DNA of 8,310 nucleotides from Candidatus Bathyarchaeota archaeon (GCA_020345945.1 CP070773.1:814893-823202), one strand, 5' to 3'. Numbered from the stretch's first letter, positions 1 to 6,392 are shown. Made by a program: numbers and translations. The notes: generated from the sequence alone by a model not told the origin.

Positions 1-1632
1 AAGGAAAAATGGAAGGTCAACCCTGCAACAGGAACCGTAGCCTTTGGATCGGCGAAGGATCGCTGGGGTTTCACCGTGGAGATTGCCCAGAAGAAAGGAG
101 TTGGATTTGCAGATATCGTGAAAGCCTATCAAGCTGAAGACATCTCGCCCTACGTCGATCTGTGTCCCCTTCACGAAGGCATTCTCAATATGTTTGTAGA
201 CCACCTGCCCCCTCCTCACGTCGCTCAGAAGTACCGGATTCCCAAGATATGGAAGGGCGATATTGAGAGTGAAATAGGACAGGCGATGATCAACTGTGAC
301 GAAAACGGACCAAACGTCATGTGCATAAGTGATGTCAAGGTCGACCCACAAGCTGGCGTGGTTGGAACAGGGAGACTTTTCAGTGGAACTATTCAAGCCG
401 GGAATGAAGTTCACCTTCTCAACGCCAGAAAAATGGAACGCATCCAAGAAGTCTGTATCTATATGGCTCAATTCAGAGAGATAGTCGGTTCCTTACCGTG
501 TGGAAACATTCCCGCATTACTAGGGCTTAACTCAGTTCGAGCAGGAGAGACCATATCCGCGACCAAAGACTTGATCCCCTTCGAGGAGGTTCACTATGTC
601 AGCGAACCCGTCATGACAGTAGCTGTTGAGCCAAAACATCCTCGAGACCTGCCAAAACTTGTGGACTTCATGAACAAACTCACGATAGAAGACCCTACAC
701 TCCTGACCAAGATCGATCAAGAGTCAGGAGAATACCTCATCAGCGGAATGGGACAACTTCACCTAGAGATCGCAACAACATGGATAGAAAAGACAGGACT
801 TGAGATTATTACAGGAAAGCCGATAGTCATATACCGAGAATCCATTAGAGGTAGTGGGGGACCATTCGAAGGAAAATCGCCTAACAAACACAATCGGGTC
901 TTCTTTTCTGTAGAACCATTGGATGAAGAAACTGTCAATCTAATGCGAAAGGGGGAGATCCATGAATATACAGATCGGAAGAAAGTCGCAGAGACTCTCC
1001 GTGAACATGGATGGCCTACTAACGAAGCTCGAGGAGTATGGGAGATAGAACCCCACTTCAACATACTCCTCGATATAACAAGAGGAGCACAATACCTCAA
1101 CGAGGTACGAGACAGCATCAGATCAGGATTCACTTGGTGTATTGAAGAAGGACCCCTCGCACGTGAGACAATGAGAGGAGTCAAGGTGAAGCTTGTCGAT
1201 GTGGACCTCCACGAAGACCCAATACATCGAGGGGCAGCCCAGATCATCCCAGCCACCAGACGCACCTTCTTCGCCGGATTTCTCTCAGCCAATCCAGGCC
1301 TACTTGAGCCACTCCAGAAGATTACAGTGAAGTGTCCAGTCGAACAGGTCGGTCAGATAACCCGTATCGTCTCCTCGAAGAGAGGAAAAATACTCTCCGT
1401 TGATCAGAAGGAGTATGTGACAATCGTGACCGGCGAGCTTCCAGCCTCAGAGACTTTCGATCTCTCCGAAGTTATTCGAAGCGCTACCGGTGGAAGAGCG
1501 TTCTGGGGTCTAGAATTCAGCAGGTGGGATCAGGTACCCGCCTCACTTCAAGGACAGATAATCACTGAAATACGAAAGCGAAAAGGGCTTTCACCTAACC
1601 CCCCCAGAGCTCAAGAATTCATGGAAAGATAA
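1..1632 (+). CDS. fusA: Archaeal translation elongation factor EF-2, C-terminal part (5' end outside the window)
   Basis: This GTPase drives tRNA/mRNA translocation on the ribosome in the cytoplasm. The reading frame is open from base 1, giving 543 residues. Archaeal EF-2 is usually about 730 residues, so roughly 190 N-terminal residues with the main GTP-binding motifs are missing. The first residues, with GTVAFGSAKDRWGF, match the end of the G domain. GTG at 76 is an internal Val codon, not the start. Next come domain II (about residues 95-190), domain III (YVSEPVMTVAVEPK, then SGMGQLHLEI), domain IV starting near EGKSPNKHN, the diphthamide loop HEDPIHRGAAQ, and a domain V ending in RSATGGRAFW and EIRKRKGLSP. 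The histidine normally modified to diphthamide is present (codon 1225-1227). This and the overall conservation favour a working EF-2 over a degenerate paralog, although several lineages carry two EF-2 copies. The stop is TAA at 1630-1632. The next gene is convergent. Confidence 0.97.
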   Translation, partial: KEKWKVNPATGTVAFGSAKDRWGFTVEIAQKKGVGFADIVKAYQAEDISPYVDLCPLHEGILNMFVDHLPPPHVAQKYRIPKIWKGDIESEIGQAMINCDENGPNVMCISDVKVDPQAGVVGTGRLFSGTIQAGNEVHLLNARKMERIQEVCIYMAQFREIVGSLPCGNIPALLGLNSVRAGETISATKDLIPFEEVHYVSEPVMTVAVEPKHPRDLPKLVDFMNKLTIEDPTLLTKIDQESGEYLISGMGQLHLEIATTWIEKTGLEIITGKPIVIYRESIRGSGGPFEGKSPNKHNRVFFSVEPLDEETVNLMRKGEIHEYTDRKKVAETLREHGWPTNEARGVWEIEPHFNILLDITRGAQYLNEVRDSIRSGFTWCIEEGPLARETMRGVKVKLVDVDLHEDPIHRGAAQIIPATRRTFFAGFLSANPGLLEPLQKITVKCPVEQVGQITRIVSSKRGKILSVDQKEYVTIVTGELPASETFDLSEVIRSATGGRAFWGLEFSRWDQVPASLQGQIITEIRKRKGLSPNPPRAQEFMER

Positions 1633-1691
1633 CAAAGGCAGCCCTCAATCAGCGTTTACCAAGTCTACGAAGCAATATCGCGTAATGAAGA

Positions 1692-1731
1692 GTCAATCCT
1701 ACAGGGAGATAACTCCCTCAATTGACCCTCT
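1692..1731. terminator. Two-part hairpin between convergent genes, possible bidirectional terminator
   Basis: An inner perfect stem, AGGGAG (1703-1708) pairing with CTCCCT (1713-1718) around the loop ATAA, sits inside an outer stem, GTCAAT (1692-1697) pairing with ATTGAC (1721-1726). On the plus strand it is followed by a pyrimidine-rich CCCTCTTTA. It lies about 60 bases after the EF-2 stop and just beyond the stop of the convergent GH4 gene, where a shared terminator would be expected. Archaeal termination often needs only a T-run, so the role is inferred. Confidence 0.4.
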
Positions 1732-1739
1732 TTAATATG

Positions 1740-3062
1740 CTATTCGAAGTATTCTGCTATACCACGGTTGATTGGTAATGACAGAATGTCCTCTAACAGT
1801 ATCTTAGCCTGCTCAAGAGAATGCGTCCTATGATCCTCCAGAAGCATATGTAGTAGGACTTTCTTATCTCTGGTTGAGAACCCCTCCAAGATCCACTCCA
1901 TTCTCAACATCCGAGGGATCATCATGTGGAGCATTAGACGTTTAGGTAGGCTGCCAACATGTACCCCCTGGATCCCCCGTCCGCTAGCAATGCCAGGAAT
2001 CTCTACAACCACATTGTCAGGTATATCATGAATTGCACCGTTGTTAGGCACATTCACTTGAAAACTCCTCTCCTTATCGTTGACTAAGGAGTCGATGAGG
2101 GGAATGTGCTGCTCTCTACTTTTAATGGGTGGAAACTGTTCAGTCACAGAAGCTGAGGGATCTCTAGCCACCCGAAACATATCATCCATACGTTTCCCCA
2201 GGCGGTCTAGGTATCGGTTCCATCCTGCTTCAGAGTCAAATCCACCTAACGGACCATACCATCTTTTCTTAGTCTCTAGATCCGAATGATACCACCATCC
2301 ACCGTCTCTTGCAGTATCTCCAATAGGAAATGCTCCAAACATCTTGTACATGTCTACGGCTGCGGGGGACATCTGGTTTTCATTGAACTCGGGGTTCCAT
2401 TTTTCCCAGTACTTCTCTGCCTTAGTCTCAATCCATTCATCTATGAGAGGGTACGCATCCTTTCCTTCGTAGAGAAAGTGGGTCATCCAGATGCAGTGAT
2501 TGAAACCTGGTGCTTGAAATGTCACCTTTCCCAGATCTAGGTCCAATATCTCAGCGATCTTCAAGGCCCCATAGTGTCCATGGCAAAGCCCTACTACCTT
2601 TATCTTAGTCTCTCTTGTTAGGAGAGTGCAGCCTTCGAAGACAGGATTTGCGCATTGTATCAACCAAGCGTCAGGACAAATCTTCTCCATATCTCTAGCA
2701 ACATCCAAGAAGAACAGCAGTTGATGGTACCTCCCAAGCCCAACTCCTCTATAATACCCATGCTTCTCTCCGATATTACGACGAATATCTTGATTCTGAT
2801 GACCGCCAACGAGAGCCGCATTAACGACAAAGTCAGCGTCTTGCAGCGATGCCTCCCTACTCATGGTCTTCTGGAATCCTACCTCCACATTCATCTCAGC
2901 CACATATCTTCTCGCAAGATCATGCACAACCTCAAGTCGTTCCTTGTTGATATCCATGAGAGAGATTGTACTGCCGTGAAGACTCTCTGTCAAACATAAG
3001 TCACGGACCAAGTTCATAGAAAAGACAGCACTCCCAGCACCGATTATCGAAATTTTGACCAT
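1740..3062 (-). CDS. Glycoside hydrolase family 4 enzyme (alpha-galactosidase / alpha-glucuronidase / 6-phospho-glucosidase superfamily)
   Basis: GH4 enzymes cleave glycosidic bonds by an oxidation-elimination route that needs NAD+ and a divalent metal. The protein is about 440 residues, the usual size. Residues 4-15 form the Rossmann start (ISIIGAGSAVFS), and Asp37 in LMDI would hold the NAD ribose. CANP at 137-140 is the family's conserved Asn-Pro. Cys160 (in LCHGHYG) and His189 (in GFNH) are the expected metal ligands. The CHG motif resembles the subgroup that includes alpha-glucuronidases rather than the CHSV of alpha-galactosidases or the CN.P of phospho-glucosidases, but the substrate cannot be fixed. 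I chose ATG at 3062. It gives the usual MVKI-type N-terminus and has GGGTGGG a few bases upstream. An in-frame GTG at 3071 would add three residues but lies inside that ribosome site. No signal peptide is visible, so the enzyme is cytoplasmic. No sugar transporter lies nearby. Confidence 0.9.
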   Translation of the reverse strand: MVKISIIGAGSAVFSMNLVRDLCLTESLHGSTISLMDINKERLEVVHDLARRYVAEMNVEVGFQKTMSREASLQDADFVVNAALVGGHQNQDIRRNIGEKHGYYRGVGLGRYHQLLFFLDVARDMEKICPDAWLIQCANPVFEGCTLLTRETKIKVVGLCHGHYGALKIAEILDLDLGKVTFQAPGFNHCIWMTHFLYEGKDAYPLIDEWIETKAEKYWEKWNPEFNENQMSPAAVDMYKMFGAFPIGDTARDGGWWYHSDLETKKRWYGPLGGFDSEAGWNRYLDRLGKRMDDMFRVARDPSASVTEQFPPIKSREQHIPLIDSLVNDKERSFQVNVPNNGAIHDIPDNVVVEIPGIASGRGIQGVHVGSLPKRLMLHMMIPRMLRMEWILEGFSTRDKKVLLHMLLEDHRTHSLEQAKILLEDILSLPINRGIAEYFE

Positions 3063-3119
3063 TCTTCCCACCCAATATCCAGCTGAAATATTTGTTTGAG
3101 AACTCTTGACCGATTCCCC

Positions 3120-3137
3120 ACTAAATACATTTGTATA
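3120..3137 (-). promoter_or_regulatory. Possible promoter/operator upstream of the GH4 gene
   Basis: The 279-base gap at 3063-3341 between the GH4 gene and the upstream cyclodeaminase gene contains no convincing gene. Read on the minus strand, it has an AT-rich stretch, AAATGTATTTAG, about 59 bases before the GH4 ATG, a reasonable TATA-box distance if the leader is about 30 bases. The same place holds a perfect inverted repeat, ATACA (3125-3129) and TGTAT (3132-3136), separated by TT, which could be a repressor site. A second AT-rich candidate, CAAATATTT (near 3085-3094), would give a leaderless transcript. Assignment is tentative. Confidence 0.3.
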
Positions 3138-3341
3138 GATCTACTAGATGGTCGTCAACGAAGCTCTAATCTCGGAAGGAAAGACATGATGACGACAACA
3201 GGGACAGCGAAAAGATTGGATACCACGATAGTTCTTACAGCGGTCCAGATCTATCAAGTTCTAAGATATGAAGAGTAAAGAATTGTAGTCATGCATAGAT
3301 CGAAGGAAAAGTTCGGCTAGACACATCCCTCTCTCTTAGAA

Positions 3342-4610
3342 TTAATCCTGGGTCGGTAGAGTTAGCCTTTGCAGCTCTGAGGATAATAGGGGTATGAAAG
3401 CTCCTACATCAGATACTACCCCAACCGCTTGTGTCGTTCCTCTATCCAAGAGCTTCGTTATTGTGTTAGGATTTATATCTACACAGACAATTCTCACGTT
3501 CGAAGGTAACATATTCCCAACCGCTATAGAGTGAAGTGTGGTAGCAAACATCAATACTAGCTCAGCGTTATCCAATGCTTCCGCATGCAGCTTCTGCGCC
3601 TCGGTAGAATCCGTAATCACTTCTGGAAGAGGCCCATCGTCCCGGATAGAACCGGCTAAGACGAAAGGTATCTCGTTCGTTATACACTCATACATTATGC
3701 CGCTATTGATGATTCCCTTGTCTATGGCTGAACTGATAGAACCCGCTTTATAGATCTCATTTATGGCAGATATGTGATTGCGATGACCTCTCAGAAGAAG
3801 AGAGCCATTCGACACCTTTACCCCGAGGGAGGTACCGTAGAGAGCGTACTCGATATCGTGAACCGCCAAGGCGTTTCCCGATAGAAGGAAATCCACATAG
3901 CCGTTATGGATTAGCCTTGCCAACGCCTCATCACCACCGGTATGAATCACTGCCGGACCTGCAACAACGACGATCTTGCCGCCACCTTTCTTCAATTCCA
4001 AGATGTCTTTCGCAAGTCTTCTGGCGATTGACAGGGTTGCCTTCTCAGATGAAGGCCCGCTACCCATGAACTTGAAGACCCCCACACCCTCACGGGGACG
4101 TTCCGGAGGTTCTACCTTGATGCCTGACTCCCCGATCACAACGAGGTCCCCCTTCCTTACGTCGAGAATAGCTTTACAGTAGGCAGTGTTAGACTCAGGA
4201 TCAACGACGACGACCTTATCCATCATCAATCCCTCAACCATCACCCAGCCCCCATTCATGTGGACAGACGTAGGATGGTTCGTTGTCGAGTAGAAATTGT
4301 CGGGGAGAACACGGTCAGAAGGTGCTGGTTGGAACTCTACGTCCCTAACCTTTGAGGGAACAGCTCCCAACCGGTAAAGCTCCAGCATGATATCTTGAAG
4401 ATGACCGGGATCTCTACCTCTAACAAGAAGCTTTGCATAACTAGTCTCAGTCTTGGCTCTACCGATACGGAAGTCGAGTACATCAAACTCACCTTTCAAA
4501 TCCATGATCTTGTTGAAGATCTGTGTAAGAATCATGGAGTCGATAAGATGGCCCTCAACCTCAATAGTCTCCTCTGTTCGTTTATTAGAGTCGTTCTGGA
4601 AAACGATCAA
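3342..4610 (-). CDS. Archaeal-type ornithine cyclodeaminase (AgrE C-terminal-like, TIGR00300 / LOR-SDH domain family)
   Basis: Members of this NAD-dependent family convert ornithine to proline with release of ammonia. The family is distinct from bacterial mu-crystallin-like cyclodeaminases, and in cyanobacteria it forms the C-terminal part of the AgrE/ArgZ arginine-degrading enzyme. The 422 residues match the stand-alone archaeal form. Visible blocks are EGHLIDSMIL (19-28), the RIGRAKTETSYAKLLV stretch (48-63), FYSTTNHPT (106-114), GPAVIHTGG (218-226), GNALAVHDIE (245-254), GHRNHISAIN (275-284), AGSIRDDGPLP (319-329), TLHSIAVGN (358-366) and VDINP (377-381). The arginine dihydrolase domain is absent. 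The start is TTG at 4610: a stop lies four codons upstream in frame, and the next in-frame ATG falls inside the conserved block. The N-terminus is about 12 residues longer than I expect for the family. A TATA-like CCTTAAAA lies 49 bases upstream. The gene seems to be transcribed alone. The family call is firm; the exact reaction is inferred from characterised relatives. Confidence 0.9.
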   Translation of the reverse strand: MIVFQNDSNKRTEETIEVEGHLIDSMILTQIFNKIMDLKGEFDVLDFRIGRAKTETSYAKLLVRGRDPGHLQDIMLELYRLGAVPSKVRDVEFQPAPSDRVLPDNFYSTTNHPTSVHMNGGWVMVEGLMMDKVVVVDPESNTAYCKAILDVRKGDLVVIGESGIKVEPPERPREGVGVFKFMGSGPSSEKATLSIARRLAKDILELKKGGGKIVVVAGPAVIHTGGDEALARLIHNGYVDFLLSGNALAVHDIEYALYGTSLGVKVSNGSLLLRGHRNHISAINEIYKAGSISSAIDKGIINSGIMYECITNEIPFVLAGSIRDDGPLPEVITDSTEAQKLHAEALDNAELVLMFATTLHSIAVGNMLPSNVRIVCVDINPNTITKLLDRGTTQAVGVVSDVGAFIPLLSSELQRLTLPTQD

Positions 4611-4659
4611 CTGCCATCTCTATTCCCCTAAAGAGTGAAAGCAAGTTCTCACAGCTTAC

Positions 4660-4667
4660 TTTTAAGG
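4660..4667 (-). promoter_or_regulatory. TATA-like box of the ornithine cyclodeaminase gene
   Basis: On the minus strand the octamer CCTTAAAA lies 49 bases before the TTG start at 4610, preceded by purine-rich GGGAAG that may act as a BRE. The same octamer at the same distance precedes the eL41 gene. An archaeal start site about 25 bases downstream would leave a leader of about 25 bases. A short inverted repeat, CCTGA (4695-4699) with TCAGG (4707-4711), lies about 30 bases further upstream and could bind a regulator. Confidence 0.5.
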
Positions 4668-4774
4668 CTTCCCGACGAAAATAGGAATACTATACCTGAT
4701 ACCATCTCAGGAATCTGCAGACCTCTCAAGAACCATACATCCAAAATAAATATCGATGGTTGGTAGAAGAGGAT

Positions 4775-4787
4775 CAAAAAGAAGTAT
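4775..4787 (-). terminator. T-rich run after the eL41 gene
   Basis: Directly after the eL41 stop the minus strand reads TACTTCTTTTTG. This fits an archaeal oligo-T terminator and would separate the eL41 transcript from the cyclodeaminase promoter. The remaining stretch up to 4659 has no reading frame I would call a gene. Confidence 0.35.
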
Positions 4788-4789
4788 GA

Positions 4790-4867
4790 CTATTTATAAC
4801 GAGCTCTACGTTTCTTCCGTTTTCGTTTTTCTCTTCTCTGCCGTTTCTTACGCCATTTAGCTCGCAT
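4790..4867 (-). CDS. rpl41e: Ribosomal protein eL41 (L41e), 25 residues
   Basis: This tiny basic protein of the large ribosomal subunit forms a single helix at the inter-subunit bridge in eukaryotic ribosomes. The 25-codon frame begins MRAKWRKKR, identical over nine residues to eukaryotic eL41, which is also 25 residues long. It continues QRREKRKRKK and ends RRARYK followed by TAG. About two thirds of the residues are Arg or Lys, and the single Trp is at position 5 as in the family. A ribosome site, GAGG, lies 8 bases before the ATG, and a TATA-like CCTTAAAA lies 49 bases upstream. An earlier ATG (first base at 4875) directly abuts the GAGG and opens only a two-codon frame (Met-Asp-stop) whose TAA overlaps the real start as TAATG. 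Neighbours are hxlB upstream and the cyclodeaminase downstream, both with their own promoters. The gene is shorter than most gene finders accept, so it is easily missed. Confidence 0.93.
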   Translation of the reverse strand: MRAKWRKKRQRREKRKRKKRRARYK

Positions 4868-4916
4868 TAGTCCATCCTCGAAGAAACCGTGTTCTACAGG
4901 GAACCATTCTCGTCTG

Positions 4917-4924
4917 TTTTAAGG
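4917..4924 (-). promoter_or_regulatory. TATA-like box of the eL41 gene
   Basis: Minus-strand CCTTAAAA is preceded by GTAAA, which resembles a BRE, and followed 49 bases later by the eL41 ATG. The predicted leader is about 25 bases and would contain the GAGG ribosome site. The box lies in the 128-base gap after hxlB, implying transcription independent of that gene. Confidence 0.5.
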
Positions 4925-4995
4925 TTTACTCCCCGAATTAGATCGACTAATACTTGTAAGACAAGAGAAGATTGATGTGAGGAGATAAAAGATTC

Positions 4996-5589
4996 CTATT
5001 CTATACTAGCATGACGTTTACGCATGGCAACCTCATCTTTTCCAAGCCGATGCATGAGTTCAACGACAACGCTGTCGAGAAATATCATAGACGAGAGCTC
5101 GAAAAGTGTCCCCAGGGGGGCTAATGGTTCATGTTCACCAGTGATCTGTCTTGAAAGATAGTCAGGTCTCTCGGCAAGTTTAGTCCTACCATACATGAGG
5201 ACAACGTGATCTGAGATATTGCTCAAAGTGGATTTCGGGAACGAGGTGATTGCTATAACGTTCGTACCCCTCTGTTTGGCTCCCCGAGCTGCAGAAACGA
5301 CGTAACTCGTCTCACCAGACCCCGATATTGCCAGCAGAAGGTCGCCTTTCTCCAAAGAGGGAGTAATCGTCTCGCCAACCACAAAGACGTTGAACTCCAG
5401 ATGCATCAGGCGCATTGCGAAGGCCCGTGCTACCAGACCACTCCTCCCCGCACCGACAATCAGGATCTTCTTATCTTTGAGATTTGTAATCATATCGATC
5501 ATTATCTCGATCTGATCCAGATCCATAGATTGGACCGCCATCTTTGTATATTCCAGCAACTCCTCACTGGCTTTCTGAAATACCTCCAT
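4996..5589 (-). CDS. hxlB: 6-phospho-3-hexuloisomerase (PHI), SIS-domain protein
   Basis: PHI interconverts D-arabino-3-hexulose 6-phosphate and fructose 6-phosphate. With hexulose-phosphate synthase it forms the ribulose monophosphate pathway, which many archaea run in reverse to make ribulose 5-phosphate. The protein is about 197 residues, close to the family norm. One SIS domain shows VGAGRSGLVARAFAMRLMHL, then VGETITP and the phosphate-binding ISGSGET. The C-terminal part has PLAPLGTLFEL, whose Glu corresponds to the catalytic Glu of characterised PHIs, then FLDSVVVELM and the terminal KRHASIE, where the His is conserved. I chose ATG at 5589. An in-frame GTG at 5598 would add three residues, but the AT-rich AAATATAA box fits the ATG better. 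The synthase partner is not in the window. The gene follows xpf after a 49-base gap and probably has its own promoter. Confidence 0.92.
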   Translation of the reverse strand: MEVFQKASEELLEYTKMAVQSMDLDQIEIMIDMITNLKDKKILIVGAGRSGLVARAFAMRLMHLEFNVFVVGETITPSLEKGDLLLAISGSGETSYVVSAARGAKQRGTNVIAITSFPKSTLSNISDHVVLMYGRTKLAERPDYLSRQITGEHEPLAPLGTLFELSSMIFLDSVVVELMHRLGKDEVAMRKRHASIE

Positions 5590-5633
5590 GATATCCACAC
5601 GGCAAATTTTAGATAATTAACAGTATACCAAGC

Positions 5634-5645
5634 AATTATATTTGT
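5634..5645 (-). promoter_or_regulatory. TATA-like box of hxlB
   Basis: Minus-strand CAAATATAATTG lies at the very end of the xpf-hxlB gap. Its core, AAATATAA (5636-5643), begins 54 bases before the hxlB ATG at 5589 and leaves a 46-base gap to it. That is almost the spacing of the boxes before the eL41 and cyclodeaminase genes. It suggests hxlB is not simply read through from xpf. Confidence 0.4.
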
Positions 5646-5647
5646 GG

Positions 5648-6340
5648 TTAATCCCGATCAAGTCTCAACTGAGGAGGAGATTTCTCCGATCTCTGGTAAG
5701 GGGCGTCCAAGAGACTAGTAATAGTCTCGGCTCTGGTTCTTCCTACACCGTTGACAAGGGAAAGCTCAGGGACAGATGCCTTAAAGACTTCACGCACTGA
5801 ACCAAACCAACCAAGCAGCCTGTCTGCAAGTTTAATACCAACATTTGGGAGTGAAGAGACGATAAACATCTGTTTCTCTTTAGTTGTAGAAAGACGTGGT
5901 TTACCTCGAGCCACAGGACCTCGCGAAGCTGAGAGCCTTGTATGCCTTGCCAAGGTTGATATGAACTGTGCGGACTGATCAACATCCTCGGTAAAGAAGA
6001 CATGTATGCCATGGGCAAGACATAATGTCAGCAAAGCCCCCCAAAACGCTCTCGGATTGGTCATGGTATCTAGTAAATCACTAAGCTGACCTTCCACCAG
6101 CATCATCGGAATATCGTAGGCTTCTGATAGGCGGCGAGCCTGGTCGAAAAGTCTGCCCGAGTATAGTGAGTGTACGAAGTCTTTTGACGACTTTCGCTCT
6201 AAAGCACACTCGGAGGAGAGGATGTAGTCACCGACATTTAACATTCTAGGTTCAACAAACATCCCCATCGACCGAAGTCTTTCAGGGATTCCAGAGGCAC
6301 GCTCCCGTTCATCCACTAGCACCCTAAAAGTATCAGACAT
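5648..6340 (-). CDS. xpf: XPF/ERCC4-family structure-specific endonuclease, short archaeal form without helicase
   Basis: Archaeal XPF cuts branched DNA such as 3' flaps and fork structures as a homodimer in repair and replication-fork restart. At 230 residues this is the helicase-less form. The ERCC4 nuclease domain spans about residues 5-130: VDERE (9-13), Gly37-Asp38, ERK (48-50) and Asp54 make the catalytic GD...ERK...D signature, followed by GRLFDQ (62-67). A linker (about 134-155) leads to two helix-hairpin-helix motifs, LPNVGIKLADRLL (164-176) and ELSLVNGVGRTRAETI (192-207), for DNA binding and dimerisation. Crenarchaeal XPFs usually end in a PCNA-binding peptide; the tail here (PPQLRLDRD) lacks the aromatic pair of a standard PIP box. 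The start is ATG at 6340, with no clear ribosome site just upstream, so the message may be leaderless or have a very short leader. The gene lies 52 bases after ecfT. The T-rich ACTTTTCTTTATG in that gap may serve ecfT termination, xpf initiation, or both. Confidence 0.93.
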   Translation of the reverse strand: MSDTFRVLVDERERASGIPERLRSMGMFVEPRMLNVGDYILSSECALERKSSKDFVHSLYSGRLFDQARRLSEAYDIPMMLVEGQLSDLLDTMTNPRAFWGALLTLCLAHGIHVFFTEDVDQSAQFISTLARHTRLSASRGPVARGKPRLSTTKEKQMFIVSSLPNVGIKLADRLLGWFGSVREVFKASVPELSLVNGVGRTRAETITSLLDAPYQRSEKSPPQLRLDRD

Positions 6341-6392
6341 AATTAATCAGCCAACTCTAGGTTGATTTCTAGTTGAACATAAAGAAAAGTGT

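Noticed and set aside
76..78. GTG as the start of EF-2
   Set aside because: The upstream 25 codons are open and match the conserved end of the EF-2 G domain, so this is an internal codon.
759..1292. 177-codon minus-strand frame inside EF-2
   Set aside because: It is antisense to a strongly conserved EF-2 sequence and its product has no recognisable motif; it is a by-product of EF-2 codon use.
2655..2999. 114-codon plus-strand frame inside the GH4 gene
   Set aside because: It is antisense to the conserved GH4 Rossmann and metal-site region, with no ribosome site or family resemblance.
3185..3250. Possible box C/D guide RNA (ATGATGA resembles a C box)
   Set aside because: No CTGA D box follows within about 60 bases and no C'/D' pair is visible, so the match is likely chance.
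3096..3278. 60-codon plus-strand frame in the gap upstream of the GH4 gene
   Set aside because: It begins with TTG, has no ribosome site, resembles no family, and overlaps the likely GH4 promoter. Its composition does not look coding.
4395..4638. Two overlapping plus-strand frames (61 and 78 codons) at the start of the cyclodeaminase gene
   Set aside because: They are antisense to the conserved N-terminal block of the cyclodeaminase, and neither shows a recognisable product.
5743..6018. 91-codon minus-strand frame overlapping xpf in another frame
   Set aside because: It lies wholly within the conserved xpf coding sequence, and its product shows no domain.
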